A stretch of DNA of 64,000 bases from CAWATZ01 sp963784995 (GTDB lineage Bacteria; Planctomycetota; Planctomycetia; Gemmatales; Gemmataceae), in assembly GCA_963784995.1 (NCBI GenBank), contig CAWATZ010000003.1:1302001-1366000 (forward strand), in the 5' to 3' direction. The notes under the pieces were generated by a model that was given only the letters and a program-made list of their open reading frames with translations, was not told the origin of the DNA and did not search any database. Positions 34,340 to 42,555 of this stretch are shown here, piece after piece. How positions within the stretch are numbered: position 1 is the first letter of the stretch; each line of letters opens with the position of its first letter. The translations under genes were made by a program, and so were the position numbers.

Positions 34340-35845
34340 CACCACGGCGCCTGATGCGCAGCCCTCCAGCCGTTGACACTCCGGACTCGCCAGCTCCAGC
34401 CGCTTGCGAAAGCGCACGTGCCGGCAGCGCGTCCACTCCACCAGGCCGCGCCACACCGATGCCGTCAGCCGATGCCGGATCAGCTGATACCAGATCCTGT
34501 TGCTCCGCTTGTGCAGGTACGACATGGCCAGGTACGGCAGCACGGCCCGCCAGTCCAGCGGCCGGCGCCGCCAGATCGAGGCGTGCGAGAACAGCCGGCG
34601 GTAGCACCAGGCATAACCCTCCGCCAGCTGGGCCACTGTCACGTGCCTGGGCTGGAAGACGACGTGGGCCGTGTCGTACAGGCTCCAGTCCCGATGCAGC
34701 AATCGGCCCTCGGCCTCCATCTGGGCGAACAGCGGCGTCCCGGGATAAGGCGTGAGTACGTGGAACGTGGCGCACTCCAGCCGGTTCCGTTCGATCCATT
34801 CCGCCGTGCGGGCGAACACGTCGGGCCGATCGTGGTCGAAGCCGAGCACAAAGCTGCCGTTGACCTGGATGCCGTTACGGTGCAGGATCTCGACCCGGCG
34901 GGCGTAGTCCTCGGTGCGCGGACTCTTCTTGTGGGCGTCGGTGATGTTGTCGTTGTGCAGCGACTCGAAGCCGATGAAGACGCCGGTGCAGCCGGCCAGA
35001 GCCATCTCGCGCACCAGCGATGGGTCGTCGGTCACGTCGATGGTCACCGCCGCGCTCCAGATCTTTTCCAGTGGCCGCAGGGCCCGGCACAGCCGGTGCA
35101 GGTACTCCGGCTTGGAGCCCAGGTTGTTATCGACGAAGACGGCGTAGGGCTGATCGTCGGCGCGGAACTCCTCGACGATTTGCTCGACGTCGCGGGTCAG
35201 GTAGGGCACGTGCAAGCCCTCGGTGGAGAGATAGCAGAAGCCGCAGCGATTGTGGCAGCCGCGGGTGGCGATCAGGCTGGTGGTGGTCAGGAAACTGTCG
35301 CGCGGCAGCAGGTCGCGGCGCGGTGGAGGATCGTCGCGGTAGGGATTACGAAAATCGCCGCGGTAGACCGGCCGGAGCATCCCGGCCTCAACGTCGCGCA
35401 GCACCTGGCCCCAGACCTGAACCCCCTCGCCGATCACGACGGCATCGGCGTGGGGCCGGACCTCCTCGGGGCAGGAGATGACGTGCAGGCCGCCGAAGAT
35501 CACCCTGGCCCCGCGCTGGCGATACCACGCGGCCAGTTCATACGCTCGCCGGGCAAAGGTCAGATGCACGGAGATGCCGACCACCTGGGGAAAGGGCTGC
35601 CAGGGCGGCGGCCCCTGAAGCAGGTTCTCGTCCCAGTACCGCACCGACCATTCCGGCGGCGTGCTGGCCGCGATGCTGGTCAGGGCCAGGCTCGGCGTCA
35701 GCACGTGCTTGCCGAAACTGGCGTGCGGATCCTTGCGATAAAACGGGTTGAGCAGCAGAGCGTGGCGCGGCTGGATCGGACCCGGCTTCAGCGTCGGGTC
35801 CAGCCTCGGCGCCACGCACATTTCCCGCGGCAAAAACTCCTTCAC
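34325..35845 (-). CDS. B12-binding-type radical SAM protein
   Basis: A 506-residue protein. The N-terminal 160 residues have the fold of cobalamin-binding domains (VVGISVHLTFARRAYELA, then FGGLHVISCPEEV), though the canonical DxHxxG is not obvious. The radical SAM cluster motif is CHNRCGFCY near residue 200 and the rest is the TIM-barrel (VFVDNNLGSKPEY; GFESLHNDNI). These enzymes often methylate or rearrange lipids, hopanoids or cofactors. GTG 35845 is chosen because AGGAGGTGGGTGC precedes it. No pathway partner is beside it, so the substrate cannot be inferred. Confidence 0.85.
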   Translation of the reverse strand: MKEFLPREMCVAPRLDPTLKPGPIQPRHALLLNPFYRKDPHASFGKHVLTPSLALTSIAASTPPEWSVRYWDENLLQGPPPWQPFPQVVGISVHLTFARRAYELAAWYRQRGARVIFGGLHVISCPEEVRPHADAVVIGEGVQVWGQVLRDVEAGMLRPVYRGDFRNPYRDDPPPRRDLLPRDSFLTTTSLIATRGCHNRCGFCYLSTEGLHVPYLTRDVEQIVEEFRADDQPYAVFVDNNLGSKPEYLHRLCRALRPLEKIWSAAVTIDVTDDPSLVREMALAGCTGVFIGFESLHNDNITDAHKKSPRTEDYARRVEILHRNGIQVNGSFVLGFDHDRPDVFARTAEWIERNRLECATFHVLTPYPGTPLFAQMEAEGRLLHRDWSLYDTAHVVFQPRHVTVAQLAEGYAWCYRRLFSHASIWRRRPLDWRAVLPYLAMSYLHKRSNRIWYQLIRHRLTASVWRGLVEWTRCRHVRFRKRLELASPECQRLEGCASGAVVSAGV

Positions 35846-35877
35846 GCACCCACCTCCTTCACTTGCATACAAATTAG

Positions 35878-35890
35878 TTTGTGACACAAA
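35878..35890. promoter_or_regulatory. Palindromic operator candidate upstream of the radical SAM gene
   Basis: TTTGTG-A-CACAAA is a perfect 13-bp palindrome, flanked by TTAG and TCTAA that extend the symmetry with one extra base. It lies in the only AT-rich patch of the region, about 35 bp upstream of the GTG start. It is suited to bind a dimeric regulator and block the promoter. The regulator is not in the window. Confidence 0.45.
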
Positions 35891-35940
35891 TCTAACGGCG
35901 ATGCAAAGCAAAGTCAAGAGGAGCGCTGAAGAAAAAAGTC

Positions 35941-36016
35941 GGAGCCGCGCACGCAGCGCAGCGGAGTAAACGGTCCCAGCAACCGCTTACTCCGCTGCGC
36001 TGCGTGCGCGGCTCCG
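35941..36016. repeat. Palindromic element, GAGCCGCGCACGCAGCGCAG family, copy 1
   Basis: The left arm GAGCCGCGCACGCAGCGCAG followed by CGGAGTAA pairs with the right arm TTACTCCGCTGCGCTGCGTG followed by CGCGGCTC. The loop is GACC-rich and differs between copies. Other copies: 56545-56630, 56642-56719 and 62428-62507. It lies between the radical SAM promoter region and the end of the hydrolase gene. Confidence 0.9.
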
Positions 36017-36034
36017 TCCGCATGTAAACCGAGT

Positions 36035-37402
36035 TCACGGCACGACTTGCACCGTCACCCGCGACGGCAGTTCCCGCGTTCGGTACACCCGCTGCGTCGC
36101 CTTGCGGAAGTCCGATTCCTTGGCCGAGTAAATGTCCGTGAACGTCTGCGGATTGCGGTCCACCAGCGGGAACCAGCTCGACTGCACCTGCACCATGATC
36201 CGGTGGCCGGTGCGGAAGGTGTGGTACGTGTCCTGCAGCGCGAACTTCACCGGCGTCGGCTTGCCGGGCGTGAACGCCTCCGGCTTCTCGAAGCTGGTGC
36301 GGAACTTGCCGCGCATCACGTCGCCGCGAACCAGCTGCTGATAGCCGCCCATCTTGACGTTGGTCGGGTTCGGCTTCGGATCGGGATAATCGCCGGGATA
36401 AACGTCGATCAGCTTGACGATCCAGTCACTGTCGGTGCCGGTGGTCGAGACGAACAGGTCGGCCTGGATCGGCCCGGCGATGGTCAAGTCCTCCTCCAGC
36501 AAGTCGGTCTCGAAAACCAGCACGTCCGGCCGGCGTGCGGCGAAGCGTTGGTCCGCCGTCATGTATTCTTGCGCCATGCCAATGGTGGTCCTGTCAAAGT
36601 ACGGCACCGGCCGGCGCGGATCGCTGACGTACTCGTCGTGTCCTTCCTCCGGCCGTGCGTCGGCCGGCATGTCGCTGCTCAGCTTGCCGCCGGCGTGGAA
36701 GTAGAGCGATCGCGGCTTGACATTTTTCGGCGGCCAGGAGTCGTGCTGCCGCCAGACGTTGGTGCCGGTCTCGAAGACCCACGCCTCGGATTGATCGGGC
36801 CTGTCCTTGCCCTTGAGATGGTCCTCAAAGAACGGCAACTCGATGTGTTCGCGGAAGAACTCGGCCGTTTTCGCGTTGAAGGGAACGTCGCCCAGCTTGG
36901 AGCCGTCCCCCTTGCCCCAGCCGCCGTGGACCCACGGACCCATCACCAGCCGGTTTGCCGTCCGCGGCGAGTTCTTCTTGACGTTCTTGTACACCTCCAG
37001 GGCACCGAAGAGGTTCTCGGCGTCGAACCAGCCGCCGACGGTCAGCACGGCCGGCTTGATGTCCTTGAGGTGCGCCCGGATGTTGCGGGCCTTCCACCAG
37101 TCATCGTAGGTGCCATGTTTCATCGCCTCGTCCCAGAACGCCGCCTGGCCCTTGAAGTGCCGGCTGCCCGCCTCGTTGAGCGGGCCCGAGCTTGAGGAAG
37201 AAGTCATAGCCGTCCGGCGTGCCGTGGTCGAAGGTCGCGTCGAACTTCCTGGTCGGCTCCGGCCGCGGCCGATCGAACCGGCCCATGAAGTTGAACATGT
37301 GCGGCAGGAACAGCGCCCCGTTGTGGTGCCAGTCGTCGCCGACGAACCAGTCGGTGACCGGGGCCTGCGGCGACACTGCCTTGAGTGCCGGATGGGCGTC
37401 AA
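36035..37402 (-). CDS. CocE/NonD hydrolase, C-terminal part (separate frame)
   Basis: This frame carries most of the alpha/beta-hydrolase catalytic region after the nucleophile and the whole C-terminal X-Pro dipeptidyl-peptidase-like beta domain (TGTDSDWIVKLIDVYPGDYP; GHRIMVQVQSSWFPLVDRNP). The catalytic Asp is expected near WFDAENLFGALE. It begins to make sense at about 37195 (PLNEAGSRHFKG), where the upstream frame ends. Meaningless sequence precedes that point. Family members hydrolyse esters or acylated peptides such as cocaine or glutaryl-7-ACA analogues. The substrate here is unknown. Confidence 0.8.
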   Translation of the reverse strand: MTPIRHSRQCRRRPRSPTGSSATTGTTTGRCSCRTCSTSWAGSIGRGRSRPGSSTRPSTTARRTAMTSSSSSGPLNEAGSRHFKGQAAFWDEAMKHGTYDDWWKARNIRAHLKDIKPAVLTVGGWFDAENLFGALEVYKNVKKNSPRTANRLVMGPWVHGGWGKGDGSKLGDVPFNAKTAEFFREHIELPFFEDHLKGKDRPDQSEAWVFETGTNVWRQHDSWPPKNVKPRSLYFHAGGKLSSDMPADARPEEGHDEYVSDPRRPVPYFDRTTIGMAQEYMTADQRFAARRPDVLVFETDLLEEDLTIAGPIQADLFVSTTGTDSDWIVKLIDVYPGDYPDPKPNPTNVKMGGYQQLVRGDVMRGKFRTSFEKPEAFTPGKPTPVKFALQDTYHTFRTGHRIMVQVQSSWFPLVDRNPQTFTDIYSAKESDFRKATQRVYRTRELPSRVTVQVVP

Positions 37403-37922
37403 TCATGCCGCAAACGGTGTAGAAGCCGGGATAGGAGATGCCCCACTGACCCACCTTGCCGTTGTGGTTGGGGACCTTCTTGAGAAGGTATTCGATCGTG
37501 TCGTAGGTGTCGGTGCTTTCGTCGATGTCGCCGTTCCCCCTGGTGTTGTGCGGCCGCATGTTGACGAAGTCGCCCTCCGACATCCACCGGCCGCGAACGT
37601 CCTGGTACGCAAAGACGTACCCGGCCTTGCCGAACAGCGGCGAGGGACCGAGGTTGTCCTTGTACTCATCGACACCGTAGGGCTTGACGTTGTAGGGAGT
37701 GCGCATCAGCAAGATGGGATAGGTCTTGCTCTGGTCCTTGGGAACGTAGACGGACGTGAAGAGACGTTTGCCGTCGCGCATCGGAATGCGGTACTCGTAC
37801 TTGGTGTAATTCGCCTTGACCTCGTCCAGGCCCTGGGCGGCAACCGGGGTCGGAAGGAGCATGGCAAGGCCGGCGAACGCCAGCAGGATGCCGAGGAATC
37901 GGGATGCACGATGCAGTGGCAT
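37101..37922 (-). CDS. CocE/NonD hydrolase, N-terminal part
   Basis: The ATG at 37922 gives a signal peptide (FLGILLAFAGLAMLLPTPVA) and then the start of the hydrolase, RDGKRLFTSVYVP. The nucleophile serine is in GQWGISYPGFY near residue 162. Sense is lost near 37195 within GCTCGGGCCCGC; the protein continues in 36035-37402. Joined, it is about 628 residues, normal for exported CocE/NonD hydrolases. One base restores the frame, so the gene may be intact in the organism. Confidence 0.8.
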   Translation of the reverse strand: MPLHRASRFLGILLAFAGLAMLLPTPVAAQGLDEVKANYTKYEYRIPMRDGKRLFTSVYVPKDQSKTYPILLMRTPYNVKPYGVDEYKDNLGPSPLFGKAGYVFAYQDVRGRWMSEGDFVNMRPHNTRGNGDIDESTDTYDTIEYLLKKVPNHNGKVGQWGISYPGFYTVCGMIDAHPALKAVSPQAPVTDWFVGDDWHHNGALFLPHMFNFMGRFDRPRPEPTRKFDATFDHGTPDGYDFFLKLGPAQRGGQPALQGPGGVLGRGDETWHLR

Positions 37923-38071
37923 GGTAGCGGATCTCTCTGGAGGGAAGACGAATCGGGAACGCGAGGCGACTTTCGTCATCCTATTGCCCGTGACAGAAAT
38001 CGTGCAACAAATTCGGCCAGCGGGTATGCTGGTACGCTGACGAGGGAACAACGACCCAAGAGGGAAGCCCC

Positions 38072-39793
38072 ATGAACCCCACCACTGCGGAAACCGAGCT
38101 GCTGGAACGCTATCAGACGCTGGGCCTGCGCGAGGTCCGGCCGCGCGTGCCGATCAACGACGAGGCCCACCGTTTTGACCGCGACGCCTGGCTGCGGCTG
38201 GGAGCGGCCGACTTCTTCCGCCTGCCGGTCCGCCGTGAGCTGGGCGGTTTGGGGTGTTCGCTGCGGCAGTGCGCCGCGGCCCTGGAAGGGCTGGCGCTGG
38301 GCAGCGGCGACCTGGGGTTCAGCGTCTCGGCGGTGGCGCACTGGGTCTTCCTGATGACGCTGGACCGCATCGGCTCGCCGGAGCAGCAGCAACTGTACCT
38401 GCCCCGACTGCTGTCCGGCGAATGGATCGGCGCCGTGGCCAATGCCGAGGCCCAGGCCGGCACCAACCTGATGGCCATCGCTTCTCGGGCCCGCAAGACA
38501 GAGGCCGGCTATGAGCTGCACGCCGACAAGCATTGCATCACCAACGTCGGCGTCGCTGAACTGGTGATGCTCTCGGTCCGGCTCCAGGACGTTTCGCCGC
38601 GCAAGGAGGTCAACGTCTTCCTGGTCGAATCCCAGACGGCGGGAGTCCAGACGCGCATCCTGACGCACCTGAGCGGCCTGCGCACCTCCTGCACCGGCGA
38701 CCTGTCCGCTCGCGAAGCCGCCTTGCCGCCGCACGCCTTGCTGGGCCAGGTCGGCCAGGGACTGGAGATCTTCCGGCTGATGTTCGTCCTGGAACGGCTC
38801 CTCACCGGCGTCCTGTACCTGGCCGGGCTGCGCGCCTGTCTGGCCCGGGGTCTGGACCATGCCGAGACGCGCTTGCAGTTTGGCCGGCCCATCGGCCGCA
38901 ACCAGCACGTCCAGGAGCGGATCGTCCGCATGCGCGTGGCCGAGCAGCTCCTGGGCTGTTTGCTGGGGGACCTGCTCGATGCGGTGGAGCGCGGCGAGGA
39001 CGTTCACGAGCAGCTGTCGATCGTCAAGATCCACGGCATCGACGCGGCGGTGACGGCCTCGGAAGACCTGATGCGGCTGCTGGCCGGCCGGGGGATTGGC
39101 AAGCTGGAACTGGCCGAGAAGTACCACCGCGACCTGCTGGCCCTGTCGATCCTGGGCGGCACGGTGGAATTGCAGAAGATCGTCCTGTACGGCGAGCTGT
39201 CGCGCCGTTGGGGGCGCGAACATCCCAGCGGGCCGCCGTGTCGGATTAAGCTGGACATCACCGTCCACGACACCGCCAACCTCGACCCGCGCCTGGAATC
39301 GTCCCTGGTGAACCTGACCGCCCGGCTGTTTCCCGATCAGCCCGCCCTGGAGGGCAAGTTCTATTACGACACCCGGCCCGACCGGGTGATCGCCGCCTGG
39401 AAGGATGGGCAACTTGCCGGCTTCCGCATTGTGACGCGCCGCACCCTGGACCTCGGGCCGGGCGTGCTGCGCATTGCCGGCCTGGGGATCGGCGTTGATC
39501 CGAGCTGCCAGCGTCAGGGCGTCGGCACCGAGCTGACCCGGCGGACCCTGGAAATGCTGCGGGAGGAGGGCGACGAGCTGGCCCTGGCCATCCTGTTCAC
39601 GCCGAACGCGGAGAAGCTGCTGCGCTCGTTCGGCTTTCTGCCGCTTCAGGCCCGGGTGACGTATTTCCAGCGCGACAGCGGGGAGCTGGTGGTCGAGACG
39701 ATGCCGGCCTTTGCCCTGGACCTGACGGGCGGGAACCTCCTGGAGGACATCAACGCCCGGGGGAGTCTCCATTTAGGAGTCGGAACGTGGTGA
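38072..39793 (+). CDS. Acyl-CoA dehydrogenase fused to a GNAT acyltransferase
   Basis: Residues 1 to about 385 form an acyl-CoA dehydrogenase: the helical N-domain, EWIGAVANAEAQAGTNLMAI around the flavin, and the C-terminal helices RLQFGRPIGRNQHVQERIVR and LAGRGIGKLELAEKYHRD. From about 395 to 545 a GNAT domain follows, with acetyl-CoA loop LGIGVDPSCQRQGVGTELTR. The fusion in one chain is unusual. Together they could form an oxidised acyl group and transfer it, or act on a carrier-bound intermediate. The stop overlaps the alkB start. No frameshift explains the join; the frame is continuous. Confidence 0.85.
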   Translation: MNPTTAETELLERYQTLGLREVRPRVPINDEAHRFDRDAWLRLGAADFFRLPVRRELGGLGCSLRQCAAALEGLALGSGDLGFSVSAVAHWVFLMTLDRIGSPEQQQLYLPRLLSGEWIGAVANAEAQAGTNLMAIASRARKTEAGYELHADKHCITNVGVAELVMLSVRLQDVSPRKEVNVFLVESQTAGVQTRILTHLSGLRTSCTGDLSAREAALPPHALLGQVGQGLEIFRLMFVLERLLTGVLYLAGLRACLARGLDHAETRLQFGRPIGRNQHVQERIVRMRVAEQLLGCLLGDLLDAVERGEDVHEQLSIVKIHGIDAAVTASEDLMRLLAGRGIGKLELAEKYHRDLLALSILGGTVELQKIVLYGELSRRWGREHPSGPPCRIKLDITVHDTANLDPRLESSLVNLTARLFPDQPALEGKFYYDTRPDRVIAAWKDGQLAGFRIVTRRTLDLGPGVLRIAGLGIGVDPSCQRQGVGTELTRRTLEMLREEGDELALAILFTPNAEKLLRSFGFLPLQARVTYFQRDSGELVVETMPAFALDLTGGNLLEDINARGSLHLGVGTW

Positions 39794-40383
39794 ACGTCTC
39801 ACTTGCGGATGGAGCGACGCTGCTTTTTGTCGAGGATTTCCGCAAGCCCGCGGAGGCCGAGGCCCTTTTCCGGCAGTTGCGCGACCGGACCGACTGGAAA
39901 CAGGAGGTCGGTCACGGCCGGCCGTTTCCGCGGCTGACCGCGTGGTACGCCGACAAGGGGCTGGCCTACAGTTACTCCGGAGTGACGCACCTCGGCAACG
40001 GCTGGTCTCCGGAACTGCTGGCGGTCAAACAGGACATCGAGCGGGCCAGCCAGGCGGAGTTCAACAGCCTGCTGATCAACCTCTACCGCGATGGCAAGGA
40101 TTCAATTGGCTTTCACGCGGACGATGAGCCTGAACTGGGAACGAACCCGGTGGTCGCCTCGCTGTCGCTGGGGTCTGCGCGGGACTTTGTACTCAAGCAC
40201 AAGAAGACGGGGGAGAAGCACACGTACGAACTGGGCCACGGCTGCTTGCTGGTGATGGCCGGCACCTGCCAGCAGGTCTACCTGCATGGTGTGCCCAAAA
40301 CCAAAAGCGAGGTCGGCGAACGGATCAACTTGACCTTCCGGAGGATTCTCCCACTAACCGCAACCGGGCTATCTTCCGATTGA
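39787..40383 (+). CDS. alkB: AlkB-type 2-oxoglutarate/Fe(II) dioxygenase
   Basis: A 198-residue AlkB homologue. The iron ligands are His and Asp in FHADDEPELG near residue 110 and the distal His in YLHGVPKT. The 2-oxoglutarate Arg is in ERINLTFRR. AlkB proteins reverse N1-methyladenine and N3-methylcytosine in DNA or RNA by oxidative demethylation. Its GTG start lies within the last codons of the fusion gene (4-10 bp overlap), so the two are translated together, although a shared function is not obvious. Confidence 0.9.
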   Translation: MVNVSLADGATLLFVEDFRKPAEAEALFRQLRDRTDWKQEVGHGRPFPRLTAWYADKGLAYSYSGVTHLGNGWSPELLAVKQDIERASQAEFNSLLINLYRDGKDSIGFHADDEPELGTNPVVASLSLGSARDFVLKHKKTGEKHTYELGHGCLLVMAGTCQQVYLHGVPKTKSEVGERINLTFRRILPLTATGLSSD

Positions 40384-40415
40384 ACGCTTGTGCCCGTCTA
40401 TGCTATACAGAGCTG

Positions 40416-40518
40416 ACCCAGGACTCACGTCCTGGTCTATTGACTGCCGCCCCTTCGGGGCTGAAGACAAAAGCCCCGAAGGGGCGGCAGTCAATAGACC
40501 AGGACGTGAGTCCTGGGT
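40416..40518. repeat. 103-bp perfect inverted repeat
   Basis: ACCCAGGACTCACGTCCTGG at the left end is matched by the exact complement at the right end. Inner arms carry GACTGCCGCCCCTTCGGGGC and its complement, and the centre is GAAGACAAA. It lies between alkB and the glycosyltransferase gene. A transcript would fold into one very long hairpin. Small relatives of its core lie at 2799-2813. Confidence 0.9.
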
Positions 40519-40579
40519 GCTACCCTCCCGGCGGCACGGTCGTCCCGGGAACAGAATGGACCGCCCGAGGGACAAGGGA

Positions 40580-42502
40580 ATGTTCCCCAAGCTGGCAAAC
40601 CGCCCGACGCAATACCTGCTGCTCACCCTGTTGTGGGCGGTGACCTGCCTGCCCAACCTGGGAAAGCCGCCACTGTGGGAAATCGACGAAGGGCTGAACA
40701 GGGGGTGCAGCAACGAGATGCGCGAGTCGGGCAACTGGGTCGTGCCCCATTTCAACTTTGAACTGCGCGATGCCAAGCCAGCCCTGCTCTACTGGTTGCA
40801 GGCGACCTGCGACTCCTACCTGGGAGTCAACGAAACCAGCGCCCGCATGCCCTCCGCCCTGGCCGGGCTGATCGCCATCCTGGCCATCTGCGAGCTGGGT
40901 CGGCGCCTGTTCAATCCGGCGGTCGGTCTGCTGGCCGGCGTCATCCTGGCCACGTCGGTCGCTCCCTGCGTGGCCTTCCACTTCGCCAATCCGGACGCCC
41001 TGCTGCTGCTCTTTGTGCTGCTGGCCCTGGTCTGCTTCTGGCATGATTACTCGTCCACCGGGCCCTGGCGTTTCCTGCTGGGAGGGACCTTCACCGGCCT
41101 GGCCGTCCTGGCCAAGGGCCCGATCGGCCTGGTCCTGCCGCTGGGGATTATCGGCCTGTTCCTGCTCTGGCAGCGCCGGCTGGGCTGGTTGTTCCAGCTC
41201 GGCCAGCTCCGGGGGGTGCTGACCTTTGTGCTGACCGCGGCCCCCTGGTACGTCTGGGTCTCTGTCGAAACCAAGGGGCAGTGGCTGATCGGCTTCTGGA
41301 GGAATCAGCACTGGAAACGCATCACCGAGCCGATGGAGGGCCACGGCGGCTCCTGGTATCTGTACCTGGTGGTCCTCCTCGTCGGCCTGGCCCCGTGGTC
41401 GATCTTCCTCTGTTTGAGCGTTGCACACGCGCTGCGACGGAAGGGGAACGAGGAATCTTCTTCTCCCCTCTCCCCGCTGGGGAGAGGGGTCGGGGGTGAG
41501 GGGTTCTTTCGATTTATCGTTTCGCGCTGGGCCGACCGAGCGCGAAACGATAAATCAAAACCCAAACCCCTCACCCCCAACCCCTCTCCCCAGCGGGGAG
41601 AGGGGAGAAATGGGCAACCCTGGCCCTTCCCGCACCTGTCCGCGGAGGTGCGTTTCCTCCTCTGCTGGTTCCTGGTCGTATTCGTCTTCTTCTCATTAGC
41701 TGCGACCAAGCTGCCCAATTACATCCTGCCGCTCTACCCCGCCGTGGCCCTTCTCGTCGCCCGCGCCCTGGACGACTGGCGGCTCGGTCTGGGCCGGGTG
41801 CGTGACTGGGAGATCCTGGCCAGCCTGGTGTGCCTGGGCTTGATTGGCGTGGCCGTGGCCGTGGGGCTGGCCCTGGTCGGCGGCGTGGGCCAGGCCGGGT
41901 TCCTGCATGGCCGCTTCATGCCGGCTGTCGCCTGGACTGCCTGGGTGGGGCTCATTCCCCTCGCCGGCGCCATCCTGGGGATTGTCCTGCTGCGCCGCTC
42001 CGCGGACCCAACGAGCCGCCGGGTTTATCCCGGCGGTCTTCCCGCCGGGATAAACCCGGCGGCTCGTCAGGTCCGCAAGGAGCAAGTCCTGATGGTCGTT
42101 ACCTTGACGGCCGCTCTGTTCCTGCTCGGCGCGGCTAGCCGGGTCGTGCCGGCCATCGGCCAGTATCGGGCTCCCCGGGCCCTGGTCGGTCTGCTGCCGG
42201 CCGACCAGTCGTTTCGTGAGGTCCGCGTCGCGACCTGCGGCTACTTTCAGCCCAGCCTGGTTTTCTACTGCAATCGCCGGGTCGATCGCTTTGACAGGCC
42301 CGATCAAGCCCAGGAGTTCCTTCGCGGGGCGCTGCCCTCCTACCTGTTCCTGCCGGCCCCGGTCTGGGAGGAGATGCAGCGGCAGCCGGCTTCCAGCGAC
42401 CTGGGCCAACCGCTGGGCCGGCACCGGGACTTTTATTGCAAGGACGACATTGTCGTCGTGGCCAACCAGGCTGCCTGCTCGCTTCGCTCGAAATCCGAAT
42501 AG
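40580..42502 (+). CDS. GT39-like membrane glycosyltransferase (ArnT/PMT type)
   Basis: An integral membrane protein with about ten hydrophobic helices. The opening PPLWEIDEGLNR contains the Asp-Glu of the GT-C catalytic loop, and FNFELRDAKPALLYWL follows. Family members transfer sugars from a polyprenyl-phosphate donor. The frame carries two palindromic elements: 41463-41608 (adding SPLSPLGRGVGGEG and LTPNPSPQRGEG peptides) and 42011-42067 (adding SRRVYPGGLPAGINPAARQ). Both keep the frame open and lie in loops. The start could be ATG 40556. The last codons overlap an inverted repeat before czcA. Confidence 0.8.
   Translation: MFPKLANRPTQYLLLTLLWAVTCLPNLGKPPLWEIDEGLNRGCSNEMRESGNWVVPHFNFELRDAKPALLYWLQATCDSYLGVNETSARMPSALAGLIAILAICELGRRLFNPAVGLLAGVILATSVAPCVAFHFANPDALLLLFVLLALVCFWHDYSSTGPWRFLLGGTFTGLAVLAKGPIGLVLPLGIIGLFLLWQRRLGWLFQLGQLRGVLTFVLTAAPWYVWVSVETKGQWLIGFWRNQHWKRITEPMEGHGGSWYLYLVVLLVGLAPWSIFLCLSVAHALRRKGNEESSSPLSPLGRGVGGEGFFRFIVSRWADRARNDKSKPKPLTPNPSPQRGEGRNGQPWPFPHLSAEVRFLLCWFLVVFVFFSLAATKLPNYILPLYPAVALLVARALDDWRLGLGRVRDWEILASLVCLGLIGVAVAVGLALVGGVGQAGFLHGRFMPAVAWTAWVGLIPLAGAILGIVLLRRSADPTSRRVYPGGLPAGINPAARQVRKEQVLMVVTLTAALFLLGAASRVVPAIGQYRAPRALVGLLPADQSFREVRVATCGYFQPSLVFYCNRRVDRFDRPDQAQEFLRGALPSYLFLPAPVWEEMQRQPASSDLGQPLGRHRDFYCKDDIVVVANQAACSLRSKSE
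41463..41608. repeat. Palindromic element inside the glycosyltransferase gene
   Basis: CCCCTCTCCCCGCTGGGGAG on the left pairs with CTCCCCAGCGGGGAGAGGGG near the right end, with the middle GATTTATCGTTTCGCGCTGG facing its own complement. The encoded peptide reads SPLSPLGRGVGGEG ... LTPNPSPQRGEG. It lies in a loop between membrane helices. Confidence 0.9.
42011..42067. repeat. 57-bp palindrome inside the glycosyltransferase gene
   Basis: Two 26-bp arms, beginning ACGAGCCGCCGGGTTTATCC, around a TCTTC loop. The right arm is identical to bases 1-23 of the window. It adds about 19 residues to the protein without breaking the frame. Confidence 0.9.
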
Positions 42503-42551
42503 AATAACCTGGAACTCTTGTTTCGGATTTCGGAATTCAAGCGGAGCGAGC
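42503..42551. repeat. Imperfect inverted repeat between the glycosyltransferase and czcA
   Basis: TCGCTCGAAATCCGAA at the very end of the glycosyltransferase gene (from about 42484) faces TTTCGGATTTCGGAATTC and GGAGCGAGCGAG just before the czcA start. It may act as a terminator, or may be another element that has supplied the stop codon. Confidence 0.4.
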
Positions 42552-42555
42552 GAGA

